NCBI RefSeq assembly: GCF_001297705.1 | Contig: NZ_LIRF01000005.1 | Span: 434,001 to 498,000, forward strand | DNA: 64,000 bases | Direction of reading: 5' to 3' | DNA from: Chryseobacterium sp. ERMR1:04 | GTDB taxonomy: Bacteria > Bacteroidota > Bacteroidia > Flavobacteriales > Weeksellaceae | Shown: in pieces, positions 34,375 through 42,528 of the stretch | How positions within the stretch are numbered: position 1 is the first letter of the stretch | Layout: the number at the start of each line of letters is the position of its first letter | The notes under the pieces: generated by a model | What the model was told of the DNA's origin: nothing | What the model saw: only the letters and a program-made list of their open reading frames with translations | Databases searched by the model: none | Made by a program: the position numbers and the translations under genes

Positions 34375-36345
34375 TTAAAAGTTAGAACCTTTTTCACCAC
34401 TGTTATTCTTTACTTCCTTTTGAGCATTATGATGAATTGTCGCTTCCGTAGAAAACGTTTCTATGTCATTGCTTGCATTTCTTTTTACATTTGTTGACTC
34501 AGAAGATATATCTTCTTTCGCGACTTTCAAAATATTTGCTGCCAGTAAAGAATAATCACCTCCGGCATTCTGCAATATCATTCCGATTGCAGTGATGCTA
34601 TGATTGGCTCCAGCATCTTCAGAAATATTTAGTTGAGCATGCATATTGATGTTTTCTCCTGCAGTAATATCCACATTTCCGCCTGCTGTAAATGCAATGT
34701 TTTTAGGAGCTGTTATTGATATATTCCCTTGTCCATCCATAAAAAAAGTATTTCCACTCGGATCTATAATTGTAACACTTTTTTCATCATCATTCAGTAA
34801 AATTTTGATTCCGCTTTTGGTTTGTATGGATCTCAGTCGATTATTTATGCCACCCCCTAAACCTGTGCCACCATGAAACATTCCTCCCATCACAAAAGGT
34901 CTGTCGGGATGCCCGTGTTGGAAATTAATCATCACCTGATCGCCTACTTCGGGAATCGCAACATAGCCACGGTTTTGATTAATCTGATCTGTTCCTCCTG
35001 CATCAGGACTCATCATTCGGATAAAATCGGTGGTATCATTAAGCTGCCAATCAAATCGTACCTGAACGCGACCTTGGTTTAAAGGATCGGTATTTGAAAT
35101 TACCGTCGCAATTTGAGGTTCCGGTCTTGGGATATGAAATTCAGGTTTGGGCATATAGCCCGTTCCTTCGGAAATGGCTTCAAAACTTCCTTTATAATAT
35201 CCTCTGGCATCTACTTCATGGGTCGTTTCTGTTATCATAAGGGTGGTAAGATGGCGGGTTTTATTAGAATCCCGTACCCGTGTTTGAATATCTGCCACAC
35301 ATCCCGGATGAAGAAATGGAATCGTCGTAGAACCCGAAACATTCATCACGTCAACGGCTTTGCTTCCTGAAGCACTTTTCTGTGAATATTCTACATCCAA
35401 ATGCGTGGCAGCTTTTATCGGAGCCATTTGTAGAGAAGGCGTTTTGAATATTTTGTCGTTATTGGTATAGGCTGTTTGTGCCAAATCTCCCAAGTGCTGT
35501 ATCGGCGTATCTCCTGATGTCAGTTTTTCATTTTTGCTACTGTTATAGCCGTAAAATTGAGGTTTTGTATGAACCGCTTTGATTTCTATATTCAGATCAC
35601 TTACATTACTTCCTTCAATAAGTTGAATGCGATCGCTACTTGGTTTGGGAAGTTTTCCAAAATGCAGCACATAGCCGTCATAATAGAATTGTTCACCATA
35701 CGCTTCCGCCATTCTCGCCAGATAATTGTAATGCGTTTCATTGTATTGACTGCTGTATAAAATCTGTGAACTGTCGTTGGTGTCAATATTAATATCATAA
35801 AACTGCGTATCAATCCCTTGCTTGATCACTTCGTTGGCAATCATCCCTATATTTACAGAACGGTCTCCTCCAAAGCTTTGGGTATGTGGTAAGGTATCAA
35901 GCAAAATTCCCGGACTTTTGCCCTTCAATACGATGCTGCCAAGACTCGTTTTCTCTCGACTAAAACCCACTGAAGTAATAATTCCTACAAAAGATGTATT
36001 GGGATTGTTTTCTGTTTCGGCATCTTTATATTTGAAACTAACGGTAAATCTTTTCCCTAATAGCTTATTAGCATCTTCCAGATTTTCAGATTGCCTGTTT
36101 TCCAAACTGTCATAGGCCAACACAATTTCAAACTCATGATGTCTCACAGTGCTTTGGGTTAATTTAAAATACTTGAAATGATTTATCGGTTTTCCGTCAG
36201 CGTGAATCTCAATTCCTACGACGCGGTTAATTCCTGAAATTCTGTTCTCTGTAATGCCAAAGGCATTGTTGTCAGGGGTAAAAGAAGGTTTTCTTAATTT
36301 TGAATAGTCTTCATTAGAAGGCAATTCGTTTTCATTTTTTTTCAT
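34375..36345 (-). CDS. vgrG: Type VI secretion system spike protein VgrG (TssI), Bacteroidota type
   Basis: This 656-residue spike protein forms the tip of the T6SS needle and carries effectors. Residues about 35-400 are the gp27-like part (I-N-R-V-V-G-I-E-I-H-A-D-G; Q-Y-N-E-T-H-Y-N-Y-L-A-R-M-A-E-A-Y-G-E-Q-F-Y-Y-D-G). The gp5-like OB fold starts near A-T-V-I-S-N-T-D-P-L-N-Q-G-R-V-Q-V-R-F-D-W. The C-terminal triple-stranded helix shows short repeats (G-N-I-S-I-T-A, N-I-A-F-T-A-G-G-N-V-D-I-T-A-G). It lies 11 bp upstream of the putative effector gene and downstream of tssD. Confidence 0.92.
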   Translation of the reverse strand: MKKNENELPSNEDYSKLRKPSFTPDNNAFGITENRISGINRVVGIEIHADGKPINHFKYFKLTQSTVRHHEFEIVLAYDSLENRQSENLEDANKLLGKRFTVSFKYKDAETENNPNTSFVGIITSVGFSREKTSLGSIVLKGKSPGILLDTLPHTQSFGGDRSVNIGMIANEVIKQGIDTQFYDINIDTNDSSQILYSSQYNETHYNYLARMAEAYGEQFYYDGYVLHFGKLPKPSSDRIQLIEGSNVSDLNIEIKAVHTKPQFYGYNSSKNEKLTSGDTPIQHLGDLAQTAYTNNDKIFKTPSLQMAPIKAATHLDVEYSQKSASGSKAVDVMNVSGSTTIPFLHPGCVADIQTRVRDSNKTRHLTTLMITETTHEVDARGYYKGSFEAISEGTGYMPKPEFHIPRPEPQIATVISNTDPLNQGRVQVRFDWQLNDTTDFIRMMSPDAGGTDQINQNRGYVAIPEVGDQVMINFQHGHPDRPFVMGGMFHGGTGLGGGINNRLRSIQTKSGIKILLNDDEKSVTIIDPSGNTFFMDGQGNISITAPKNIAFTAGGNVDITAGENINMHAQLNISEDAGANHSITAIGMILQNAGGDYSLLAANILKVAKEDISSESTNVKRNASNDIETFSTEATIHHNAQKEVKNNSGEKGSNF

Positions 36346-36420
36346 ATTGTGTGTTTTTTTGTTATCGGAAATAATTTTTACTACTTCATAAAATAAATAG
36401 AGTATTTAAGTGGGATTGGA

Positions 36421-36452
36421 TGAAAAAGGCCATCATCAATGACAGCCTTTTA
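36421..36452 (-). terminator. Terminator after tssD
   Basis: On the minus strand AAAAGGC (36451-36445) and GCCTTTT (36430-36424) form a stem with inner CAT/ATG pairs and a T run at its 3' end. It lies between tssD and vgrG, so readthrough would be needed for co-expression, or vgrG has its own promoter. Confidence 0.6.
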
Positions 36453-36482
36453 TGAATTTTGATCTCTACATGTTCATACATC

Positions 36483-36890
36483 TTAAGAACTTGGCCACAA
36501 TCCTTCATAATCAGAATTACCATACTTGATCTGCTCTGCACTGATCACAAAACTAATCAGCATAGAATTTTGATCTACTGCATCAAAATCTACTTCATGT
36601 TGAATGACATATCCATTTTCCCAGTTCAGGGTAATTAATGTTCCTTCTTCATGAGATTTGTTGAAAGTAACTTCTCCTGTTGTTGGTTTGTATTTGCCGT
36701 TTAATAAACTTTCTAAGATTTCAGATTTCTCTGTAGCCTCGATGGTAAGCTTAATAATTGCGTTGGATGGGTCTGATGCTACACGTCCTGAAACGTCTGT
36801 AGATCTTGCGACACTGTAATTCAGTTTTAATAACTTTTGACCCTCGCTTCCGTTGAATTTTAAAATTCCTCTTGAATTTTTTTCCGCCAT
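36483..36890 (-). CDS. tssD: Type VI secretion system tube protein TssD (Hcp-like)
   Basis: This 135-residue protein is of the Bacteroidota TssD/Hcp type, whose hexamers stack into the inner tube. Features include a beta-rich fold, K-L-N-Y-S-V-A-R-S-T-D-V-S-G-R-V-A-S-D-P, and the terminal W-P-S-S. The length and the S-G-R-x-x-S-x-P motif are typical. It is the first gene of the island. No sheath, baseplate or ClpV gene is in the window, so the rest of the secretion machine is encoded elsewhere. Confidence 0.9.
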   Translation of the reverse strand: MAEKNSRGILKFNGSEGQKLLKLNYSVARSTDVSGRVASDPSNAIIKLTIEATEKSEILESLLNGKYKPTTGEVTFNKSHEEGTLITLNWENGYVIQHEVDFDAVDQNSMLISFVISAEQIKYGNSDYEGLWPSS

Positions 36891-37107
36891 AATTTCTAAT
36901 CTTTAATTGTTAATACTTTGTTTTTCAATGCATTGTTATAACGAATATAGATACCACATTTTAAATGAAAAAACTTTTTTAGCATTATTTCATATTTTGT
37001 AGTAGTTCTACTACTGACAAACGTTAGGTAGGGAAATGGTCGATTTAGGAAAAATAAATTATAATGTAGAGAACTTTATATCAGAAAAATAGGCTTGGTT
37101 TAATTTT

Positions 37108-37803
37108 TTAAAGCGAAGTGTCATTTTTCAAAACCTGCTGAATATATCCGGACAGTATTTTCGTATTATTCCCATAATGATGGTCTCCCAGAATATGTTT
37201 CATTTGATAATTGGTCGTAAGATTGATTTGCTGATAAGGGAAGTGGGCAAATTCAAAATTGCTTAAAATTAAGGTGAGTGGAACATTCTTCATTTTATTG
37301 ATCTCCGGAATTACAGGAAGACTGCCTTTAGGCTCCATTCCGAAATATTCTTTAAGATGGATTTTAAAATCAGTGGTTTTTGAAGGTCCGACGATGAAAA
37401 CATGCTGGATTTTCTTTTTAAGATGATCTGTAAAATGATTGTACACAAAAGACGTAACATCAGCTCCAAAAGAATATCCGATGAGAATTACATCCTGATT
37501 TTTTCGTCCATGAAGTTGTTTAACGATATATTTTTCAATGGCCTTAGAGGTTTGCTCAGGAGTTTTCTGCTCCCAAAAATAAATCTTTGTATTTAATGCA
37601 AAAACATCATATCCCATAGCGTGGAAATCTGAGCCAAGTCCTTTTGAAAAAGAATTAAAACCTGCATCTCCACTTATATAAAAAATAATGGGCTTATGGG
37701 TGTGAGAATTCCATGAAGTGATTTGAAAATCATCTTTGTAAGTACAAGCGAAGAGAAAGAGCATGGGCAAAACGCTCAAAATAAGTTTGAATGGATTTTT
37801 CAT
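37108..37803 (-). CDS. VirJ/AcvB-like lipoprotein, alpha/beta hydrolase
   Basis: This 231-residue predicted lipoprotein (lipobox L-F-A-C20) has a VirJ/AcvB-type alpha/beta-hydrolase domain. The characteristic I-S-G-D-A-G-F (about 43-49) and nucleophile elbow G-Y-S111-F-G-A-D are present, with a C-terminal G-D-H-H that may supply the catalytic His. AcvB-type proteins hydrolyse lysyl-phosphatidylglycerol in the periplasm. The gene overlaps mprF by 4 bp (ATGA), so the pair is coupled, as in the lpiA-acvB operon of Agrobacterium and Rhizobium relatives. The lipid-hydrolase activity here is inferred from family and context. Confidence 0.8.
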   Translation of the reverse strand: MKNPFKLILSVLPMLFLFACTYKDDFQITSWNSHTHKPIIFYISGDAGFNSFSKGLGSDFHAMGYDVFALNTKIYFWEQKTPEQTSKAIEKYIVKQLHGRKNQDVILIGYSFGADVTSFVYNHFTDHLKKKIQHVFIVGPSKTTDFKIHLKEYFGMEPKGSLPVIPEINKMKNVPLTLILSNFEFAHFPYQQINLTTNYQMKHILGDHHYGNNTKILSGYIQQVLKNDTSL

Positions 37804-40376
37804 GGTTTCATCACTTTATTAAGTGAAGCCGGAATTTGCAGCAAATCGAAATCACTGTTATAGACCAAATATTTATTTTCCCACGTATCAGCATATTTTT
37901 CCTTAAAGTTTCTAAGGGTCTGATACGATTTAAAACTGCCGATTCTCTGGTAGGCAAACTGTAAAACATCCTCGGCAGTATTGCTTGGTTCCTGCATTCC
38001 TGCCATGGGGGTCATTCCCATATTAATATATTTCAGGTCTTTTGCTTTGGCATATTCCACCAATTTTACAATAAGAAGATCTGTACTGCCTCCAGGAGCA
38101 TCTTCTGTTTTTCTAATCATATCATAACTGCATTCATCAGGTGCACAGTGAGGAATGATGTTCAGAAAAGCAACGCAATTACGCTCAGAATCCAAGATAA
38201 GAATCAGGTCTTGAAGTTTTACCGTTTCTGCGTCAAACATTCCTTCTGCAAATACAATTTCTTTTTTATCAGATTCTGTCAACCATAAATCAGATACTTT
38301 TTTAATTTTCTCAATAATTTCTTCTGAATGTGGGGCATGTAATATTTCAGCTGAAAATCCGGATTTTTCTAATCCGTTAATACTGTTTCGAATAGATTTT
38401 CTGTCTTTTCCGGTAAGAGTGAATTTATCGGCATCCAATATCGCATCCTGTCCAATAAAAAGTTTTTGTTTTCTTAATGGGTTAAAATAGATCAATCCGC
38501 TTTCTCCAACTCGATAGTAGCAGGTCTTTAAATTATTAGCCAAACAGTAATCATCAAACTCACGGATAAGATGGGTTTTGTCTTTTTCCAGGCACACAGG
38601 TTCTTCAAGCACAACGGCAAATCCATTGGCTGTTCTGAAGGATACAAACCCTTGAACATCTTCAGAGAAATAGAACTGCTTTTCCTGAGTAAGCTTAAAA
38701 TAATCTAAGGAAGAGTTTCCGTATTCCTGTACCAGATTTTGTGCATTGGTTTGATTTTCATCGTCGTCCTGTTCAATATGAATATTCATTCTGTAAAAGG
38801 AGAAAATAAGGATAAGCCATGATGCTACCCCTAAAATATAGTTAAGATCCTGAAAGTCCCTTGCAAAGTGAGTGTTGGGAGTAAGCCCCGAATCTCTAAA
38901 CAAAAGAAAGGTATGTAAAGTGTAATATATGGCCTGCTCTTTTGTGAAATCAATTCCAAAATGTTTGGCACTGATAAAATAAAAGGCAACGCAGTCGAAA
39001 ATAAAGATGATGGTGAATATTCCTAAAAATGAACTGAATCCTCTATGGATGGATATTCTTTTTGCTTTTAAAATATATTCTTTTCTGCTGTATATCAATA
39101 AAGCTAAGGTAAACACGGCGAATAAAGCTTCTTCATAATCCAATGCTTTTGTAAGATTAAATACTGCCGAAGTAATGGTAAGCATCAGGGCAAAATACCA
39201 TGCTCTTTTAGAGCCACGGAAAAGATTGGCGGAGGTTACCAATAGCAAAACACCGGAAATAAGCGTCAGTATTTTAGAAAGATGGATCGCTTCCATCGGT
39301 AAATAGTTTTTCAGCAAATGGATTCTGTCGGCCAATGCCGGAGTAATCACTGAAAGGATATTAATGATTCCCAACAAGAAAATCATAAAAACAGGCAGCA
39401 CTCTTGCAAACAGCTTTCTTCCGCTCCAGAGATAAGAAACAATTCCCAATACTAATGGAAGCCAGAACTCGAAAAAACGATAGAGGAGTGTTACGCCTAA
39501 ACCATCAGAATGGCTGTATCCAAAATTAGCAAGGATAAAAGTTAATGAAAACTCTACCGCTCCCAATCCGCGAAGAAATGGCGAAACAATCATTAACAAT
39601 ATGGAAACAACATACGAAATTGCCGCTGCAGCAAATGAAGCGGGAACACCAAATGCATACATGGCGATCAACAGATGAAGAACGCCACAACACTCAATGG
39701 CTATAGAAACAAGAACGGTATACCAAAATTGTTTTTGATCTACTTCACTATTAAATATTTCCTCAGCAGAACTGATGGCACTTGGGAACTTTTTCTCAAA
39801 AAATTGATAGGCCGCGTTTTTCTTTCGGAATGAAATAAAGATAAAATAGCATAAGAGCAAAACAGCCGTCAGTGCAGAAATTCCAAACCAACTATCATTG
39901 AAGTTTTTATTAATAAAGATGGCATAACCAATCAGCGGAATCCCAACCATTAAAACAGTGAGTAAACCTACAAAGCCATAAACGGCACTTGCCTGATGAA
40001 TTTTAGAAGATTTATACCCTTTGGTTCGTATATTTCTTGGAAGATAAGCCAGAGAACTTACGCCACCAGCCGGAAGAAAGATGCTCAGAAAATTTCGCTT
40101 TAGAAATAACCCGATGGCATCAGGTAGTTTTATATCCAATCCGGTGCTTTTAAAACTGGTTACATACATCAGCCCTTGCAATGCAACATATATAAATGTT
40201 AGTGCTACTCCGGATAAGATCCACCAAAGATCAGCATTTTTAAGTTCGGGACCAATGGATGCCATTTCGTGTCTTTCACTTCTGAAAAATACAAATGCCA
40301 ACAGTAAAATAATAACGGCTAAAACTTCTTTCCAGCCTACTTGTTTAATAATTTTTGAAATTTTCGTGATCTTCAT
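37800..40376 (-). CDS. mprF: Phosphatidylglycerol lysyltransferase/flippase MprF
   Basis: This 858-residue membrane enzyme transfers lysine from lysyl-tRNA to phosphatidylglycerol and flips the product outward, lowering the negative surface charge and sensitivity to cationic peptides. The N-terminal half (about 10-530) has about 14 membrane helices with the flippase motif region L-P-A-G-G-V-S-S-L-A-Y-L-P-R and R-G-L-G-A-V-E-F-S. The C-terminal DUF2156 synthase domain (about 550-858) contains Y-Y-R-V-G-E, G-Q-D-A, D-R-K-S-I-R-N-S-I-N and Y-I-N-M-G-M-T-P-M-A-G. It is divergent from the deacetylase gene about 100 bp away and overlaps the VirJ-like gene. Confidence 0.9.
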   Translation of the reverse strand: MKITKISKIIKQVGWKEVLAVIILLLAFVFFRSERHEMASIGPELKNADLWWILSGVALTFIYVALQGLMYVTSFKSTGLDIKLPDAIGLFLKRNFLSIFLPAGGVSSLAYLPRNIRTKGYKSSKIHQASAVYGFVGLLTVLMVGIPLIGYAIFINKNFNDSWFGISALTAVLLLCYFIFISFRKKNAAYQFFEKKFPSAISSAEEIFNSEVDQKQFWYTVLVSIAIECCGVLHLLIAMYAFGVPASFAAAAISYVVSILLMIVSPFLRGLGAVEFSLTFILANFGYSHSDGLGVTLLYRFFEFWLPLVLGIVSYLWSGRKLFARVLPVFMIFLLGIINILSVITPALADRIHLLKNYLPMEAIHLSKILTLISGVLLLVTSANLFRGSKRAWYFALMLTITSAVFNLTKALDYEEALFAVFTLALLIYSRKEYILKAKRISIHRGFSSFLGIFTIIFIFDCVAFYFISAKHFGIDFTKEQAIYYTLHTFLLFRDSGLTPNTHFARDFQDLNYILGVASWLILIFSFYRMNIHIEQDDDENQTNAQNLVQEYGNSSLDYFKLTQEKQFYFSEDVQGFVSFRTANGFAVVLEEPVCLEKDKTHLIREFDDYCLANNLKTCYYRVGESGLIYFNPLRKQKLFIGQDAILDADKFTLTGKDRKSIRNSINGLEKSGFSAEILHAPHSEEIIEKIKKVSDLWLTESDKKEIVFAEGMFDAETVKLQDLILILDSERNCVAFLNIIPHCAPDECSYDMIRKTEDAPGGSTDLLIVKLVEYAKAKDLKYINMGMTPMAGMQEPSNTAEDVLQFAYQRIGSFKSYQTLRNFKEKYADTWENKYLVYNSDFDLLQIPASLNKVMKP

Positions 40377-40453
40377 AGATGGATCTGCTTTACAGGATTA
40401 ACAACAGTTAAAATCCTTGAATAAAAATAAATAAAAAATCTTTAGCAGTTGAT

Positions 40454-40461
40454 TATATTTG
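40454..40461 (+). promoter_or_regulatory. Promoter -7 box of the deacetylase gene
   Basis: TATATTTG is an exact TAnnTTTG match 18 bp before the ATG at 40480. This supports the ATG at 40480 as start rather than an upstream in-frame codon at 40459. Confidence 0.55.
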
Positions 40462-40479
40462 CAAACAAATCACATCATT

Positions 40480-41223
40480 ATGAATAAGCCAGTTACACTT
40501 ATAATTTCTGCTTTCACGATGGTATTTAGTCTTGCAAATGCTCAAAAAAATACCACAAGTTCTAATAAATGCTATATCTATCTCACTTTTGATGATGGCC
40601 CTCTGAATGGAAGTGAAAATATCAATACAATCATTTTACAGGAAAAAATTAAAATAAGTGTTTTTATGGTGGGGGAGCATGTGATTAAAGATAAGCAAAT
40701 GGATACCTACGCAAAATACTATGACGAAAATCCATACATTGATGAATATAACCATAGTTTTTCTCACGCCAACAATCATTATGAAGCTTTTTACAGCAAC
40801 GTTGATAAATCGGTGAATGATATTGTATACAACCAATCCTTATTAAAATTACCGTATAAGATTGTCCGTTTGCCGGGCCGTAATATGTGGCGTCTTGGAG
40901 GGAAATCGAAGAATGATGGCACTAGCGGAATACAAACTGCAGATCAGTTGGGAAAACTAGGATACAAAGTTGTTGGCTGGGATATAGAATGGCAGCATCG
41001 CCCTAGCGATGGTACACCTATACAATCTGTAGATGAAATGTATAATTCGGTTAAAAATCTATGTTCATCAGATAAAACATTTACAAAGAATAATGTGGTA
41101 ATGCTGATTCATGATGAAATGTTTCAAAAAACATGGGAAGAGTCAGAGCTTAAACAGTTAATTGATCTTCTTCGCCCAGATTCTAATTATATCTTTGAGC
41201 AGATGAAATTTTATCCTCAATAA
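40480..41223 (+). CDS. Exported polysaccharide deacetylase (NodB homology, CE4-like)
   Basis: This 247-residue exported enzyme has a signal peptide (about 1-21, ending A-N-A-Q) and a NodB domain. Motif 1 is T-F-D38-D39-G-P, motif 2 is H92-S-F-S-H96 (metal ligands with the second Asp), and motif 3 is R-L-P-G-R-N. V-V-G-W-D-I-E-W and V-V-M-L-I-H-D-E complete the active-site groove. It removes N- or O-acetyl groups from a cell-wall or extracellular polysaccharide; the substrate cannot be told from sequence. It is a single gene facing away from mprF and upstream of the xylan locus. Confidence 0.88.
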   Translation: MNKPVTLIISAFTMVFSLANAQKNTTSSNKCYIYLTFDDGPLNGSENINTIILQEKIKISVFMVGEHVIKDKQMDTYAKYYDENPYIDEYNHSFSHANNHYEAFYSNVDKSVNDIVYNQSLLKLPYKIVRLPGRNMWRLGGKSKNDGTSGIQTADQLGKLGYKVVGWDIEWQHRPSDGTPIQSVDEMYNSVKNLCSSDKTFTKNNVVMLIHDEMFQKTWEESELKQLIDLLRPDSNYIFEQMKFYPQ

Positions 41224-41749
41224 ATGGCATATCATATGAGTTTCCTTTAAATAGGTTGAATCTATTATTTATTAATGATAATGGATTGCTATCCAGTTTA
41301 CTATCCTATTTGTTGGGTGAGTAAAACGTATAGGTAAACGGTATATTTACCTATTAATTCTAAACAGGAGAATTTTATGATCATTTTTCCATTAATTATG
41401 TTATCATTCTTATGAAATTGTATGATTGATGTAAGAAATGGTTAAAATATTCATTATATTTTTGGTTATTTTACACTTTAAATTGTGATTTTGTGTCATA
41501 TTTTGAAAAAAAATCAAAACAATTTACAATTTCTCTTATCATATTTTTACTTTTCTAAAAGATTCATTTTCTTGCCTGTTTTTTCAAAGGTAAATCGCTC
41601 TTAATGAATTCCTTTTATATTTTATATCATTATTCAGATGATAACCTTATCATAAATTGTATGTCATTCTTATCATATAAAATCGATATGTAAGCTATTG
41701 ATATGCAGTTGGTAGTGTTGATTTTATTTTTTTATTTCAATTGAATTTT

Positions 41750-41757
41750 TATATTTG
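41750..41757 (+). promoter_or_regulatory. Promoter -7 box of the Nudix-regulator/xylose operon
   Basis: TATATTTG is an exact TAnnTTTG match, 27 bp before the ATG at 41785. A palindrome at 41771-41780 follows the expected transcription start. Confidence 0.5.
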
Positions 41758-41770
41758 TGATGTTACGTAA

Positions 41771-41780
41771 ATGTTAACAT
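41771..41780. promoter_or_regulatory. Palindrome ATGTTAACAT, possible operator
   Basis: This perfect 10-bp palindrome is four bases before the start codon of the Nudix-type regulator and just after the predicted transcription start, a position suited for repression. Whether the regulator binds it is unproven. Confidence 0.4.
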
Positions 41781-41784
41781 AGAA

Positions 41785-42510
41785 ATGATTCCAAACTTTA
41801 TTCATACATATGTGTCTGTAGACTGTGTCGTTTTTGGTTTTGACCTTGAAAACCGACTGAACATATTATTGGTACAACGCCGCATGGAAGATGTGCCTGC
41901 AGAAAGACAAAGAAAATTGCCGGGTAGTTTAATACTCAGTGATGAAGATGTAGATGGGGCAGCAGAAAGAGTGCTTCACGAACTTACAGGGATTAAGAAA
42001 ATGGTTCTTAAGCAGTTCAAATGTTTTGCAGATCCTTTGCGTGCCAGTAATCAGGATGATATAAAATGGATGGATACGGAATATAAGCATCACATCGACA
42101 GGATTATTACGGTGGCCTATCTTTCTCTTTGTAAGATTGATCATAAAATTAACAGCACAAAATACGATACGGTAGATTGGTTTCCGATAGATGAGGTTCC
42201 GTCATTGCCATTTGATCATAACAAAATCATCAGTGAGTCTTTAATTGAGATCAGAAAATGGATAGAATCCGACTTTTCTATTATTTTCGAATTGCTGCCA
42301 AAAAGATTTACCATCAGACAATTATACCAGTTGTACAGCGCATTGAGTGAGAAACAGATCGATATTAAGAATTTCCATAAAAAAATATCCTCGTTCAACT
42401 ATATCATTCCGTTGGAGGAGATAGAAACCAACGTTTCGCATCGGGCTGCAAGATATTACAGATTTGATGCTAAGATTTTTAAGAAGAATAACACTAAACT
42501 AATCAAATAA
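41785..42510 (+). CDS. Nudix-family transcriptional regulator of pentose utilisation
   Basis: This 241-residue protein has an N-terminal Nudix-like domain (about 10-150; V-S-V-D-C-V-V-F-G-F; L-P-G-S-L-I; A-A-E-R-V-L-H-E-L-T-G) with a degraded Nudix box, so it probably binds a ligand instead of hydrolysing one. A winged-helix C-terminal domain (about 165-230; R-F-T-I-R-Q-L-Y-Q-L-Y-S-A-L and N-V-S-H-R-A-A-R-Y-Y-R-F) follows. This architecture matches the NrtR-related AraR regulators of arabinose/xylose genes in Bacteroidetes. It is followed 18 bp later by xylB, so it most likely regulates this operon in response to a sugar or sugar phosphate. Confidence 0.85.
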   Translation: MIPNFIHTYVSVDCVVFGFDLENRLNILLVQRRMEDVPAERQRKLPGSLILSDEDVDGAAERVLHELTGIKKMVLKQFKCFADPLRASNQDDIKWMDTEYKHHIDRIITVAYLSLCKIDHKINSTKYDTVDWFPIDEVPSLPFDHNKIISESLIEIRKWIESDFSIIFELLPKRFTIRQLYQLYSALSEKQIDIKNFHKKISSFNYIIPLEEIETNVSHRAARYYRFDAKIFKKNNTKLIK

Positions 42511-42528
42511 ATCCCCCTTTTTGAAATC

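Larger units (their letters stand above)
41224..41784. other. 561-bp regulatory region upstream of the glucuronoxylan locus
   Basis: No gene is visible. The 9-mer CTTATCATA occurs three times (41535-41543, 41646-41654, 41669-41677), the last two exactly 23 bp apart. The reverse complement TATGATAAG occurs twice in the other large gap of the locus (60049, 60168). The 3' end carries a -7 box and a palindrome, given separately. Confidence 0.5.
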
